DNA from: Gp6-AA40 sp035496255
GTDB taxonomy: Bacteria > Acidobacteriota > Vicinamibacteria > Vicinamibacterales > UBA2999
DNA length: 64,000 nucleotides
Direction: 5' to 3'
Assembly: GCA_035496255.1 (NCBI GenBank)
Contig: DATJEU010000062.1
Span: 21,902-85,901 of the forward strand
A program made the position numbers and the translations under genes. The notes under the pieces were generated by a model, which had not been told where the DNA came from, made no database searches, and was given only the letters and a program-made list of their open reading frames with translations. The stretch's first letter is position 1, and each line of letters begins with the position of its first letter. Positions 1 to 9,274 of this stretch are shown in pieces.

Positions 1-302
1 TGCAGCCGGAGCAGATGATCGAGCGCGCGCGCATCGCCGGCCAGTATCCACCACGTCCCGCGCTGTACCACACCGGCGCGCTTGCCGACGCGCTGCCAGT
101 TCCGCCGGCCAGCGCCCTCGCGGTGATCGAACGTGCGACGCCGCGACCGGTCACGCCGGTCTACAACGAGCTGTCGGAACTGCTGCAGGTGTCGCTGCAC
201 CGCGCGCTGACCGGACAGCAGGAACCACGCGAGGCGCTTCGCGACGCGGCAGCGTCGATGCGCGCGCTGCTTGCCCGCGCACAACTGGCGCCGGCGTCAT
301 GA
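1..302 (+). CDS. ABC sugar transporter, solute-binding protein, C-terminal end (partial)
   Basis: The frame is open from the window edge and encodes about 100 residues of C-terminus. The closing segment (PVYNELSELLQ, then ALTGQQEPREALRDAA) matches the helical end of MalE/UgpB-type substrate-binding proteins, where a conserved Y-x-x-L-S/x-x-L-Q helix precedes the last amphipathic helix. The stop TGA overlaps the ATG of the permease gene at 299 (ATGA), so the gene is translationally coupled to the permeases. The ligand cannot be judged from this piece; context suggests an alpha-glucoside or similar sugar. Confidence 0.8.
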   Translation, partial: QPEQMIERARIAGQYPPRPALYHTGALADALPVPPASALAVIERATPRPVTPVYNELSELLQVSLHRALTGQQEPREALRDAAASMRALLARAQLAPAS

Positions 303-1222
303 TCGGCCGCCGTCGCCAGCATCCGGCCCGCGCCTGGGAAGACGATGAGACCCGCCTCGCCTGGGCGTTCGTGCTGCCGGCGCTCGGCGTGGTCGCGCTG
401 ATCGCGGTCTTTCCGATCGTATGGACGTTCTGGGAATCGCTGCACCTGGACGATCTCCGGATGCCCTGGCTCGGCCGGCCCCGTGTCGGCTTCGCGAATT
501 ACGCCGAAGCGCTGGGCGACCAGCGGTTCTGGAGCGCGCTGGCCCATACCGGTGTGTTCGTGGCGGCGACGGTCACGATCGAGCTCGCTGCCGGGTTGTT
601 GCTGGCGATGGCGCTCGATCGCCTGTCGCGCGGCGCGTCCGCGGTGAGAACCGCGGTGCTGCTTCCCTGGGCGATTCCCACGGTGGTGGCCGCGCTCGTG
701 TGGCGCTTCATCTTCGAGAGTCCCAGCGGCGTCGCGAACGTGGCCGTGCACACGCTCGGCATGACACCGCCCACCTGGTTTGCCGACGCTGTCGCCGCGT
801 GGGTGCCGCTCGTGCTCGCCGACGCCTGGAAGACGACGCCGTTCGTCGCGCTGTTGCTGCTGGCCGGCCTGCAGACCATCGACCGCGCGTTGCACGAGGC
901 TGCGGCGATCGATGGCGCCGGCCCGTGGCGTCAGTTCACCGGGGTCACGCTGCCGCTGCTCATGCCGGCGCTGCTCGTCGCGTTCCTGTTCCGCACGCTC
1001 GACGCCTTTCGCGTCTTCGACGTCGTCTACGTGATGACCGGCGGCGGCCCCGGCACCGCGACCGAACCGATCGCGGTGTACACGTTCAGCACGCTGATGC
1101 AGAACCTGCGATTCGGCTACGGGTCGGCCCTGTCGATGATCGTGTTCCTCGTGGCGTTCCTCTTCGCGCTGGGCACGATCCAGGTGTTCGGCGGCAGGAC
1201 GCTGCTGGAGGGACGGCGATGA
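299..1222 (+). CDS. Sugar ABC transporter permease, MalF type
   Basis: This 307-residue inner-membrane protein has about six hydrophobic segments and the cytoplasmic EAA loop (EAAAIDGAG from about residue 200, followed by TLPLLMPALL) that docks on the ATPase. It forms half of the membrane channel of a CUT1-family carbohydrate importer. The start ATG overlaps the stop of the binding-protein gene, and its own stop overlaps the next ATG, giving a tight binding protein-MalF-MalG-MalK order. The length is typical of the short MalF form without the large periplasmic insert of E. coli MalF. Specificity is unknown. Confidence 0.93.
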   Translation: MIGRRRQHPARAWEDDETRLAWAFVLPALGVVALIAVFPIVWTFWESLHLDDLRMPWLGRPRVGFANYAEALGDQRFWSALAHTGVFVAATVTIELAAGLLLAMALDRLSRGASAVRTAVLLPWAIPTVVAALVWRFIFESPSGVANVAVHTLGMTPPTWFADAVAAWVPLVLADAWKTTPFVALLLLAGLQTIDRALHEAAAIDGAGPWRQFTGVTLPLLMPALLVAFLFRTLDAFRVFDVVYVMTGGGPGTATEPIAVYTFSTLMQNLRFGYGSALSMIVFLVAFLFALGTIQVFGGRTLLEGRR

Positions 1223-2034
1223 TCCGCCGCCGCGGATGGCTCGTGGTGACGACGCTGCTCGTCGCCGGTCTGGTGCTCCCGATCTACTGGACCCTCGTGT
1301 CGTCGTTCACGCCCGAGAGCCGCCTGTTCGCCGCGCCCTCACTCGTCCCGCACGGTCTCGTGTTCGATCACTACCGCGCGTTGTTCACGCAGCGCGACTT
1401 CTGGACGCCGATCCGCAACTCGCTCATCGTCGCGAGCGCGACGACGATGGTCTCGGTGGCGCTCGGCGCAGCCTGCGCGTACGCGATCGCCCGGCTGCGG
1501 TTCCGCGGCAAGTCGCTGCTGCTGGCGTTCGTCCTCGCGGTCTCGATGTTCCCGCAGATGGCGATCGTGTCGCCGCTGTATGTCGTGCTGCGGGCGATGC
1601 ACCTGCTCAATACCTATCCTGGTCTCGTGCTGCCGTATCTCACCTTCGCGATGCCGCTGGCGATCTGGCTGCTGGTCGGCTTCTTCCGTCAGCTTCCGGC
1701 CGATCTCGAGGAGGCCGCGATGATGGACGGCGCGGGGCGGATGCGTACGCTCCGTGAGGTGATCCTGCCGCTGGCGTTGCCAGGGCTGGCGACGACGGCC
1801 ATCCTGACGTTTCTCTACCGCTGGAACGAGTTCCTGTTCGCGTTGTCGTTCACGCTCGGGCCCGAGCGCTACACGGTGCCGGTGGCGATCACGCTGTTCC
1901 GCGGGCAGTACCAGGTGCCGTGGGGACAAGTGCTCGCGGCCGCGGTCATCGCCACCATTCCCGTCGCCGCCATCGTCCTCGTGGCGCAGCGGCGGATCAT
2001 CGCCGGGCTCACCTCCGGCGCGGTCAAGGGCTGA
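1219..2034 (+). CDS. Sugar ABC transporter permease, MalG type
   Basis: This 271-residue protein is the second channel subunit. It has an N-terminal membrane anchor (about residues 8-28), five further hydrophobic segments and the EAA motif (EEAAMMDGAG, about residues 164-173, then ILPLALPGL). The reading frame stays open much further upstream, but the ATG at 1219 is chosen because it overlaps the malF-type stop in an ATGA and the protein then has the usual MalG length. It ends in ATGA with the ATPase gene. The product should pair with the MalF-type protein and import sugar powered by the MalK-type subunit. Confidence 0.93.
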   Translation: MIRRRGWLVVTTLLVAGLVLPIYWTLVSSFTPESRLFAAPSLVPHGLVFDHYRALFTQRDFWTPIRNSLIVASATTMVSVALGAACAYAIARLRFRGKSLLLAFVLAVSMFPQMAIVSPLYVVLRAMHLLNTYPGLVLPYLTFAMPLAIWLLVGFFRQLPADLEEAAMMDGAGRMRTLREVILPLALPGLATTAILTFLYRWNEFLFALSFTLGPERYTVPVAITLFRGQYQVPWGQVLAAAVIATIPVAAIVLVAQRRIIAGLTSGAVKG

Positions 2035-3056
2035 TGGCCGCCGTCACGTTACGCCGGGTGAGCAAGCGGTTCCCCAACGGCGCGCTCGCGGTGCGCGATG
2101 TCACGCTGGAGATCGCGGATGGGGAACTGCTCGTGCTGCTGGGACCGTCCGGCAGCGGGAAGAGCACGCTGCTGCGGCTGATCGCCGGGCTCGACGTGCC
2201 GACCGCCGGCGCAGTGCTGATCGACGGCCGCGATGTCACCGCCGTGCCGCCGCAGCATCGCGATCTCGCGATGGTGTTCCAGAGCTACGCGCTCTATCCG
2301 CACAAGACCGTGCGGCAGAACCTCGAGTTCAGCCTGCGCGTTCGCCGTGTGACCGGGATCGCCGGACGTGTGCAGCGTGCCGCGGAGTTACTCGGTATCG
2401 CGGCGCTGCTCGATCGCAAGCCCGCCGAGCTCTCAGGCGGTCAGCGGCAACGCGTCGCGCTGGGACGCGCCATCGTCCGCGAACCAAGAGCATTCCTGCT
2501 CGACGAGCCGCTGTCGAATCTCGACCCGCTGCTGCGGGTCAGCACGCGGACCGAGCTGGCGCTGCTGCACCGGCGCCTGGGCACGACGATGGTGTACGTG
2601 ACGCACGATCAGGAAGAGGCGATGACGCTCGGCACGCGCATCGCCGTCATGCGCGACGGCCGGGTCGAACAGGTGGACGCGCCGCTCGACGTCTTCCGCC
2701 GCCCGGCGAATGTGTTCGTCGCCGGGTTTGTCGGGTCGCCGGCGATGAATGTCTGGGAGGAGGGCGACGGCCTGAGCGCGGGCGCGGGGCAGGGCACCGT
2801 TCTCGGCATCCGGCCGCACGACATCGAACTGACCGATTCGACTGCCGCGGATGGACGGGGACGCATCGAGGTCGTGGAGCCACTGGGAGCGGCAACGTTG
2901 ATTCACCTGCGTGTGGACCGCCGCTCGTCCGACCTCGTTCGCGTGGTCATCTCCGCGGATCGTGCCGTGGCCGTCGGTGACGTCGTCGGATTCCGCCTGC
3001 GCCGCGACCGCGTGCATCAGTTCGACCGCGAGACCGGTCGTCGTCGCGACGGGTAG
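2034..3056 (+). CDS. Sugar ABC transporter ATP-binding protein, MalK/UgpC type
   Basis: This 340-residue ATPase drives the importer encoded upstream. Walker A is GPSGSGKST (about residues 37-45), the Q-loop is FQSYALYPH, the signature is LSGGQRQRVALGRA (about 133), Walker B is FLLDEPLSNLD, and the switch histidine is in VTHDQEEA. After about residue 235 comes an OB-fold regulatory region with the GIRPHDIEL motif typical of the MalK subfamily. The start at 2034 overlaps the MalG-type stop. This is the last gene of the operon; the next genes are convergent. Confidence 0.95.
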   Translation: MAAVTLRRVSKRFPNGALAVRDVTLEIADGELLVLLGPSGSGKSTLLRLIAGLDVPTAGAVLIDGRDVTAVPPQHRDLAMVFQSYALYPHKTVRQNLEFSLRVRRVTGIAGRVQRAAELLGIAALLDRKPAELSGGQRQRVALGRAIVREPRAFLLDEPLSNLDPLLRVSTRTELALLHRRLGTTMVYVTHDQEEAMTLGTRIAVMRDGRVEQVDAPLDVFRRPANVFVAGFVGSPAMNVWEEGDGLSAGAGQGTVLGIRPHDIELTDSTAADGRGRIEVVEPLGAATLIHLRVDRRSSDLVRVVISADRAVAVGDVVGFRLRRDRVHQFDRETGRRRDG

Positions 3057-3103
3057 AGGTGCAGGTCCGCCGCGTCGCGGAAGGAGATGCCCGCGAAGGG
3101 CGG

Positions 3104-4618
3104 TTACTGCATGACCTCGTCGAGCACTTCGCGTACCTTCCGTGTCAGCGCGTGCGGCGTGAACGGCTTCTGCAGGAACGCGGTTCCTTCGCTGAGCACA
3201 CCGTGATGCACGATCGCATCGTCGGTATACCCGGACATGTAGATCACGCGCACGTCGGGTCGCGTCAGGCGGAGCCGATCGATGAGCGGCGTCCCCCCGG
3301 AATCCGGCATGATGACGTCACTGAGCAGAACGGCGATGGGGTCGTGGTAGCGCTTCGCGACGTCGACCGCTTCGGCGACGCTGCCAGCTTCGAGCACGGT
3401 GTAGCCGCTGCGCTGCAGCGACAACCGGGTGAGCAGACGGACGGCGGGATCGTCTTCGGCGAGCAGCACGGTTTCCGACCCGCCGAATCCCCCGGCGGCC
3501 GCGCGCATCTCGACCGGCGCTGCCGCTGAATCGGCCACGCGCGGCAGGGTGATGCGAAAGACCGTTCCTTCTCCCGCGGTGCTCGTGAGCTCGATGCCGC
3601 CGCCGCACTGTTTGACGATGCGCTGGACGGTGGCGAGGCCGAGGCCGGTGCCTTTGCCGACCCCTTTCGTGGTGAAGAACGGCTCGAATATGCGCGCCTG
3701 CGTGGTCGCGTCCATGCCGGTTCCGGTGTCGCCGACGATCAACGTCACCAGGCCGTTTACGGGATCGATCGTGGTCTCGATCGTCAGCCGGCCGCCGTTC
3801 GGCATCGCATCGCGCGCGTTGACGACCAGATTGATCAGGATCTGTTCGAGTTGTGTCGAGTCGATTTTGATCTTCGCGCCGGTCGCCGCGAGGGCGACGC
3901 TCAGGTCGATGTTCTCGACGACGAGCCGGCGCAGCATCGGCAGGATGCCGTCGATGAGCGCATTCAGATCGTGCACCTTCGGCTGCAGCACCTGCTGGCG
4001 GCTGAAGGCCAGCAGCTGACGCGTGAGCCCCGCGGCGCGCTCGCCGGCGTTGCGGATCTCGACCAGGTCCGCGCGTTCGGGCGCATCGGGGGCCATGGCG
4101 CTCAGCGCCAGCTCGCAGAACCCGAGGATGGCGGTCAGCACGTTGTTGAAGTCGTGGGCGACGCTCCCCGCGAGCTGTCCGACGGCTTCCATCTTCTGGG
4201 CGTGATTCAGCTGCGCTTCGAGCTGCTTCCGTTCCCGACGCTCGGCGGCATCGCCGAGCGCCCGTTCGATCGCGGGGACGAGCCGCGCCAGCCGGCCTTT
4301 GACCAGAAAGTCGTGCGCGCCGGCTTTCAACGCCGACACCGCCGTCTCTTCCCCGATGGTCCCCGAGACGATGATGAACGGGATGTCCACGCCCATCGCC
4401 TGCTTCACGCACAGGGCCTCGGGCCCGCTGAACGTCGGCAGGCTGTAGTCGGACAAGACGATGTCCCAGCCGCCGCGTTCGAGCGCCTGCTTCATCTGGC
4501 CGGCGGTCTCGACACGCTCGAACGTCAGGTCGAATTTCGCCGCTCGGAGCTCGTGAACGAGGAGCTCGGCATCGGCCGGGGAGTCTTCAACGAGCAGGGC
4601 GCGCAACTGCCTAGGCAC
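3104..4618 (-). CDS. Hybrid sensor histidine kinase/response regulator (receiver-HK-receiver)
   Basis: This 504-residue soluble protein begins with a receiver domain (phosphoacceptor Asp about residue 57 in LSDYS). It continues with a HisKA H-box (VAHDFNNVLTAIL, His about 155), an HATPase_c domain (NLVVNARDAM, GDTGTGMD, GKGTGLGLATV) and a second receiver (LSDVIMPDSGG). No membrane segment is present, so the input must be protein-borne, probably through the N-terminal receiver. It is the last gene of a minus-strand operon and overlaps the upstream response regulator by 8 bp. It is a likely integrator in a phosphorelay with its two upstream partners. Confidence 0.93.
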   Translation of the reverse strand: MPRQLRALLVEDSPADAELLVHELRAAKFDLTFERVETAGQMKQALERGGWDIVLSDYSLPTFSGPEALCVKQAMGVDIPFIIVSGTIGEETAVSALKAGAHDFLVKGRLARLVPAIERALGDAAERRERKQLEAQLNHAQKMEAVGQLAGSVAHDFNNVLTAILGFCELALSAMAPDAPERADLVEIRNAGERAAGLTRQLLAFSRQQVLQPKVHDLNALIDGILPMLRRLVVENIDLSVALAATGAKIKIDSTQLEQILINLVVNARDAMPNGGRLTIETTIDPVNGLVTLIVGDTGTGMDATTQARIFEPFFTTKGVGKGTGLGLATVQRIVKQCGGGIELTSTAGEGTVFRITLPRVADSAAAPVEMRAAAGGFGGSETVLLAEDDPAVRLLTRLSLQRSGYTVLEAGSVAEAVDVAKRYHDPIAVLLSDVIMPDSGGTPLIDRLRLTRPDVRVIYMSGYTDDAIVHHGVLSEGTAFLQKPFTPHALTRKVREVLDEVMQ

Positions 4619-5081
4619 CGGAACCTCCAGCCGCGGCCACCGGCATCGGCGGCAACTCGTTCAGCACCGCCCAGAATGCCCCGAGTTGTTTGACGGCGGC
4701 CATGAACGCGCCGAACTCCACGGGTTTGACCACGTAGGCGTTCACGCCCAGCTCGTAGCTGCGAACGAGGTCAACCTCCTCGCGCGACGAGGTCAGCATG
4801 ACCACAGGCGTCAGGCGCAACGCGGGGTCGCTCTTGATCTGCCGCAGCACCTCGAGGCCATCGAGTTTCGGCATCTTGAGGTCGAGCAGCACCAGCGCCA
4901 GCGATGCGCGCGTGCGGCCGGCGAACGCGCCGCGGCAATACAGGTAATCGAGCGCCTCGGCGCCGTCATGGACGACGTCCACCTCGTTGGCGACGCGATG
5001 CGAGCGCAGTGCGGCGAGCGTCAGTTCGAGGTCGTTGTCGCTGTCCTCGGCGATGAGGATGCGAGGAAGATCGGCAGTCAT
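4611..5081 (-). CDS. Single-domain response regulator, Rcp1 type
   Basis: This 156-residue stand-alone receiver has the acidic pair (AEDSDND), phosphoacceptor Asp about residue 67 (LLDLKMPKLDG), Thr/Ser at LTSS and Lys at VVKP. The insert before the Asp strand (YLYCRGAFAGRTRAS) is characteristic of Rcp1-like receivers that pair with phytochrome-type histidine kinases. There is no output domain. It overlaps the sensor kinase upstream by 4 bp and the hybrid kinase downstream by 8 bp, so it is the obvious phosphate shuttle between them. Confidence 0.93.
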   Translation of the reverse strand: MTADLPRILIAEDSDNDLELTLAALRSHRVANEVDVVHDGAEALDYLYCRGAFAGRTRASLALVLLDLKMPKLDGLEVLRQIKSDPALRLTPVVMLTSSREEVDLVRSYELGVNAYVVKPVEFGAFMAAVKQLGAFWAVLNELPPMPVAAAGGSGA

Positions 5082-6544
5082 GCGGCAGCTCCTTGGATCG
5101 GTAACGAAAAATAGAACGTCGCGCCGGCGTCGACGGCGCCTTCAGCCCACGTCCGCCCGCCATGGCGCTGGATGATGCGCCGGACGTTGGCGAGGCCGAT
5201 GCCCGTGCCGCTGAATTCGTCGGCACGGTGCAGCCGCTGGAAGACGCCGAACAGCTTGTGGGCGTAGGCCATGTCGAACCCGACGCCGTTGTCGCGCACG
5301 AAGACCACGACCTCGTCCGGGTGCGGTTCGGCGCCGATGTCGATGCGCGCTTCGTCCCGCGTGCTGGTGTACTTGAGGGCGTTCGAGAGCAGGTTGACGA
5401 GGACCGGGCGCAGCAGCGCCGGGTCGGCCTCAACGGCGGGGAGGTCCTGGACATTCCAGGTGACCCGTCGTCCGTCGATGTCGGTCGAGACCTCATCGCG
5501 CGCCTCGCGCACGAGTTGTGACAGATCGACGTGCCGCTTGGTCAGGCTGGCGCGTCCCATGCGCGAGAACGCGAGCAGGTCGTCGATGAGCGTCGCCATC
5601 CGCGTGGCGGCTCCCGAGATCGTCGTCAGATAGCGGCGCCCCTGATCGTCGAGCGAGCCGCCGGCGTGCTGATCGAGCAGCGACGCGAAGCCGGTGATGT
5701 GCCGGAGCGGGGCGCGCAGGTCGTGCGAGACCGAATAGGTGAACGCTTCGAGCTCGCTGTTGATCGCGCGCAGTTCGTCGGTCCGCTCGCGCACGCGCGC
5801 TTCGAGCTGCGTCCGGGCGTCCCGCAGCGACTCGTCGCGCGCCTGGACTTCCGCGAGCATGCCGTTGAAGGAATCGACGAGCACCGCGAGCTCGTACGCG
5901 GTGCCGATGCGCGGGGCGCGGATGCTGTAGTCCCTGGCCTGAGAGACCTGGCGGGCCGATTCGGCGACCGCGGCCAGCGGCCGCGAGATCGCCCGCTGCG
6001 ACAGGTACGACACGAGCAGCGCGCCGGCGAGCGACAGGATCAGCACGACGGCGACGATCGACGCGTAACGGAGGAGCCGCAAGTACATCGCCTGGAGGTC
6101 CGCCTGAATGCGCACCGTGCCGATGGTGGCGCCCTCGGAGACGATCGGCCGCGCCAGGTCGATCGAGGAGGTGCTCATCACCGCCGCTTCATCCGAGCCC
6201 GTTGGGACGAGCGGCAGCGCCGCCGGCCGTGTGCTGCCGTCGCGCGAGTAGCTGGCGAAGAGATGCCCGTCGGGAGAATAGATCTGCGCCAGCACGACGT
6301 CGGGTGACGCGCGCAGCGCGCCAAGGGTATGGGTGGCCGTGTCGGGGTCGTTGAACAGCAGCGCGGTCACGCTGTTGGACGCCACCATTCGCGCCTCGGT
6401 CGACAGGGCGCGGACGGTGGCGGCGCGAAAGGTCGCGAGATCGTAGGCCGAGAACGCCACGCCGGCGATCAACAGCGCGATGCTGCTGACCAGCATGTTC
6501 ATGAACGTGAGGCGCCGGGCGATCGAACGGGAGCGCTGCGGCAT
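5078..6544 (-). CDS. Membrane sensor histidine kinase with YfiN-like periplasmic domain
   Basis: This 488-residue protein has a first membrane helix near residues 14-34, then a periplasmic region of about 120 residues whose opening resembles the CHASE8 sensor of the diguanylate cyclase YfiN/TpbB. A second helix (about 160-180) and a HAMP region follow. The dimerisation H-box is YSVSHDLRAPLRHITGF and the HATPase has NLLSNALKY, DNGVGFD and GTGIGLA. The output is a kinase where YfiN has GGDEF. The neighbouring upstream gene encodes YfiR, the known periplasmic inhibitor of YfiN-type sensors, which supports an analogous YfiR-sensor pair controlling phosphotransfer. Confidence 0.92.
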   Translation of the reverse strand: MPQRSRSIARRLTFMNMLVSSIALLIAGVAFSAYDLATFRAATVRALSTEARMVASNSVTALLFNDPDTATHTLGALRASPDVVLAQIYSPDGHLFASYSRDGSTRPAALPLVPTGSDEAAVMSTSSIDLARPIVSEGATIGTVRIQADLQAMYLRLLRYASIVAVVLILSLAGALLVSYLSQRAISRPLAAVAESARQVSQARDYSIRAPRIGTAYELAVLVDSFNGMLAEVQARDESLRDARTQLEARVRERTDELRAINSELEAFTYSVSHDLRAPLRHITGFASLLDQHAGGSLDDQGRRYLTTISGAATRMATLIDDLLAFSRMGRASLTKRHVDLSQLVREARDEVSTDIDGRRVTWNVQDLPAVEADPALLRPVLVNLLSNALKYTSTRDEARIDIGAEPHPDEVVVFVRDNGVGFDMAYAHKLFGVFQRLHRADEFSGTGIGLANVRRIIQRHGGRTWAEGAVDAGATFYFSLPIQGAAA

Positions 6545-6547
6545 CGC

Positions 6548-7114
6548 CTACATCGATCCGGTGGCGTTGCGGACAGCGCTGGCGACACGCAGGAGTTCGG
6601 AGCTCATCATGAGCCCGGCCTGACGCGCCGACTGAAGGTTGATTTCGAAGCGGACGCGGTTCGCGGCCGTGACGAACTGAATCATGCCGCCGCGCTCGGT
6701 GAACTTCGGCATGTCGCTCACCGTCAGCACGCCAGCCCCTGCCAGCAGCGGGACGAGATCGGCCATGCGGCGATCCTCGGAGGTGCTGACGAAGACGATG
6801 TGGCAACCGGCGGCCGCGTCGGGCTCGCTGATCCGTCTGGCGCCGACCCTCCGGCCGCGAATCACGGCTTCAGACAGCGTCATGTCGAGCGTCGCGCCAA
6901 ACGGATCGGCGCCCAGGATGCAGATGGTGAACGACGAGTCGTCCCGTGATGGCCGCGGTGTCCATTCGACGAATCGCGCGAAGGTGAAGAGATAGGCGGC
7001 CTTGACCTCGTACTCGCTGCGCCGAGGCGATTGCGCGTCGGCGCCGGCGACGGAGATCGCGGCGAACACGGCCGCGACGCAGGCCGCCAGGATGCGACGG
7101 TGACCGCGCATCAT
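6548..7114 (-). CDS. YfiR family periplasmic protein (DUF4154)
   Basis: This 188-residue protein has a signal peptide (hydrophobic to about residue 27, ending near ADAQ) followed by the YfiR fold: YEVKAAYLFTFARFVEW is the family's hallmark opening, then ICILGADPFG and a central CHIVFVSTSE. In Pseudomonas, YfiR binds the periplasmic domain of YfiN and represses it in a redox-dependent way. Here the adjacent gene encodes a histidine kinase with a YfiN-like sensor, the inferred partner. It overlaps the TonB-receptor gene by 4 bp and is separated from the kinase by 3 bp. Confidence 0.9.
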   Translation of the reverse strand: MMRGHRRILAACVAAVFAAISVAGADAQSPRRSEYEVKAAYLFTFARFVEWTPRPSRDDSSFTICILGADPFGATLDMTLSEAVIRGRRVGARRISEPDAAAGCHIVFVSTSEDRRMADLVPLLAGAGVLTVSDMPKFTERGGMIQFVTAANRVRFEINLQSARQAGLMMSSELLRVASAVRNATGSM

Positions 7115-9216
7115 GGCCGCGCGTTGGCGAAGCGCCAGTTGAATTCGAGGTAGACGCTGCGCGCGATGCCGACCGCCGGCCCCGGGGTGTGCGCGAATTC
7201 CACGTGGTACGGCGACAGGAGATTCTGGCCGGCGAGACTCACCTGTGCCCGCGGCGACACCGCCCAGCCGATGCGCACGTCGGCCGTGTGATATGCGGGG
7301 ACGACCAGCGCCGCCAGCGGGCCCACGTATCGATAGACCGTGTCGAGCTCGCCGGCGTGGCCCACGTTGATGTGCGACTCGAGGCGGACCTGATGGTGCG
7401 GGCTCGACCCGTCATAGCGGTTGACGGCGTTGACGTCGATGCTTCCAGGCGTGTTCGCCAGGTTGAAGCGAACGTACGAGTAGGCGCCGCGCACCTGCCA
7501 CCACGAACGCAGTTGCCAGCCGGGCGACACCTCGAAGCCGTCGCTCGTTCCGCTGACGCCATTCACCGGCAGCACGTCGACTACTGCGTGCACCGGCGCC
7601 GGCGTCTGCTCGATCGTGACCTGCCCCAGTCCGTAGCTCGCGAGTCCGGTGTGATGGTTGTGGAAGGCGGCGACATCGAGGTGCGCCTGGGCACCCAGCT
7701 GCGTGCGGTAGCCTGCCTCGTAGCCGAGCATTCGTTCGGCCTCGAAATCGGGATTGCCGGTAACGCGAAGGAAGATGGGAACGATAGTCGTGGTCGAGTA
7801 CGACGTCGAGACCACCGCGTCCTCGATGCGCGATGGCGTGCGCACGGCGCGGGTGACGGCCGACCAGACCGAGGAGCCTGGTGTGGGCGTCCACAGCGCC
7901 CGGATGCTCGGCTGCGCCTCGAATCCCGTATAGCTGTCGTGCTCGACCCTCGAGCCGGCGGTGATCCAGAAGCGGTCCCGAATCGCCACGAATTCGTCCT
8001 GGATGAACGCGCTGTACACGCTGCTCGTGTCGCTGCGTGGCGTGAAGTCGAGCGTGGGTACCGCCTGGATGAACGTGCTCGGGCTGATCCGCGATCCCGC
8101 CCCCGAACTCAAGGTATGGCGCTGACCCAGCGGCAGGTGATGGACGAAGTCGACGTCGAACGTCGTCCGGCGTTCACCGAAGTGCGGCGCCGTCCACCTG
8201 GTCCGGTCGACGTACGCCTGGAGGCGGAAGCCGTCGCCGCCGGGAAAGTCGCGCTGCCACTGGGCCCGCAGGTTCGCGCCGAGCGCGTCGAGCACGCCGT
8301 CAAGCGGCACCTGCGCCGCCGGGGAGAACGACGCTACGCTCACGCGCTGTCCGTGGTTGCCTTTGGACACGTCACCTTGAACAGTGATCGTGTCGCTGCC
8401 CGAGCGCCGCCAATCCGTCCGGAAGCCGGCCTGCGTGCTCCACCATTCGTCGAACGTCGCGGCGTCCGCGTGATGTTCGGCGCCGCGGCTGACCGCCTTT
8501 CCGTAGACCCGGTAGTCGAACGTCGAGCCGTTGCCGCCGCCAAGCCGCAGTCCGGCGATGCCGCGGTCGATGCTGCCGGCCCCGGTGGTGATGCTCACGC
8601 CGTGAGTGTCGGCCGCGCTCTTGGTGATGATGTTGATGACGCCGCTGACCGCGTCGGCGCCCCAGATCGTTCCACCAGGGCCGCGGATCACCTCGATCCG
8701 TTCGATGTTGTCGAGCAGCGCATCATGCGCCGGCCAGTAGGTGCCCGCGAAGAGCGGCGTATAGATGCTCCTGCCGTCGATGAGCACGAGCAGGGCTTTC
8801 GAGAACTGGTCGCCGAACCCGCGGACGCCGATCGACCAGTGGTCCGAATCGATGCGCGCGACCTCGATACCTGGCGCAAGGCGCAGGACCTCGGGGATGC
8901 TGGTGGCGCCGGAACGCCTGATGTCGTCGTGCGTGATGACGTGGATGGCGACGGGCGTGCGCCGGACTTCTTCCGGCCGCTTCGATACGGACGTGACCTC
9001 GATGTCGCCAAGCTGCTCGAGACTGAATTCGGTCAGCCGCGTCGGCGCCTGCTGGTCGTCCGCCGCGTGTGCGGCATGTGGCCACGCCAGCAGCGCCGCG
9101 GCGATGATGAGGGATGCCCACGCCGGCGGCGGCACGCGGCGACCGTGAATTGAACAGCTTTGCACCAAAGACAAGCATCGGCAGGAAAGAAGACACGGTG
9201 TATGGATGCTGCGCAC
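7111..9216 (-). CDS. TonB-dependent outer-membrane receptor
   Basis: The product has a plug domain after the signal sequence: a TonB-box-like region (LTEFSLEQLGDIEVTSVSK), plug motifs (VITHDDIRRSG, IEVIRGPGGTIWGADAVSG) and then a 22-strand-type barrel ending in an aromatic residue region (YLEFNWRF). The GTG at 9216 gives 701 residues with an awkward cysteine-rich leader. An in-frame GTG at 9135 (VPPPAWAS..., cleavage near HAAHA) gives 674 residues and a cleaner signal peptide and may be the true start. The ligand is unknown. Coupling to YfiR and a kinase suggests the receptor feeds a signal as well as uptake. Confidence 0.9.
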   Translation of the reverse strand: MRSIHTPCLLSCRCLSLVQSCSIHGRRVPPPAWASLIIAAALLAWPHAAHAADDQQAPTRLTEFSLEQLGDIEVTSVSKRPEEVRRTPVAIHVITHDDIRRSGATSIPEVLRLAPGIEVARIDSDHWSIGVRGFGDQFSKALLVLIDGRSIYTPLFAGTYWPAHDALLDNIERIEVIRGPGGTIWGADAVSGVINIITKSAADTHGVSITTGAGSIDRGIAGLRLGGGNGSTFDYRVYGKAVSRGAEHHADAATFDEWWSTQAGFRTDWRRSGSDTITVQGDVSKGNHGQRVSVASFSPAAQVPLDGVLDALGANLRAQWQRDFPGGDGFRLQAYVDRTRWTAPHFGERRTTFDVDFVHHLPLGQRHTLSSGAGSRISPSTFIQAVPTLDFTPRSDTSSVYSAFIQDEFVAIRDRFWITAGSRVEHDSYTGFEAQPSIRALWTPTPGSSVWSAVTRAVRTPSRIEDAVVSTSYSTTTIVPIFLRVTGNPDFEAERMLGYEAGYRTQLGAQAHLDVAAFHNHHTGLASYGLGQVTIEQTPAPVHAVVDVLPVNGVSGTSDGFEVSPGWQLRSWWQVRGAYSYVRFNLANTPGSIDVNAVNRYDGSSPHHQVRLESHINVGHAGELDTVYRYVGPLAALVVPAYHTADVRIGWAVSPRAQVSLAGQNLLSPYHVEFAHTPGPAVGIARSVYLEFNWRFANARP

Positions 9217-9236
9217 ACCGTGCGACAGACCGTGTC
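9192..9236. promoter_or_regulatory. Inverted repeat at the upstream start of the TonB receptor gene
   Basis: GACACGGT (9192-9199) and ACCGTGTC (9229-9236) form a perfect 8-bp inverted repeat with a 29-nt spacer spanning the upstream candidate start codon of the receptor gene. The spacer itself contains further CACCGTG-like words. If the true start is the downstream GTG at 9135 the repeat lies in the leader, where it could be an operator or an RNA hairpin. Only the symmetry is seen; function is inferred. Confidence 0.3.
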
Positions 9237-9274
9237 ACGCTGTGCAGCCCCGGGTAGGATTTGCGAACGGGGGC

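Noticed and set aside
7189..9153. Long plus-strand open frame (about 650 codons) antisense to the TonB receptor gene
   Set aside because: Arg/Val/Asp-rich composition with no domain. GC-rich codon bias on the real minus-strand gene leaves the opposite frame open. The TonB receptor has clear plug and barrel motifs.
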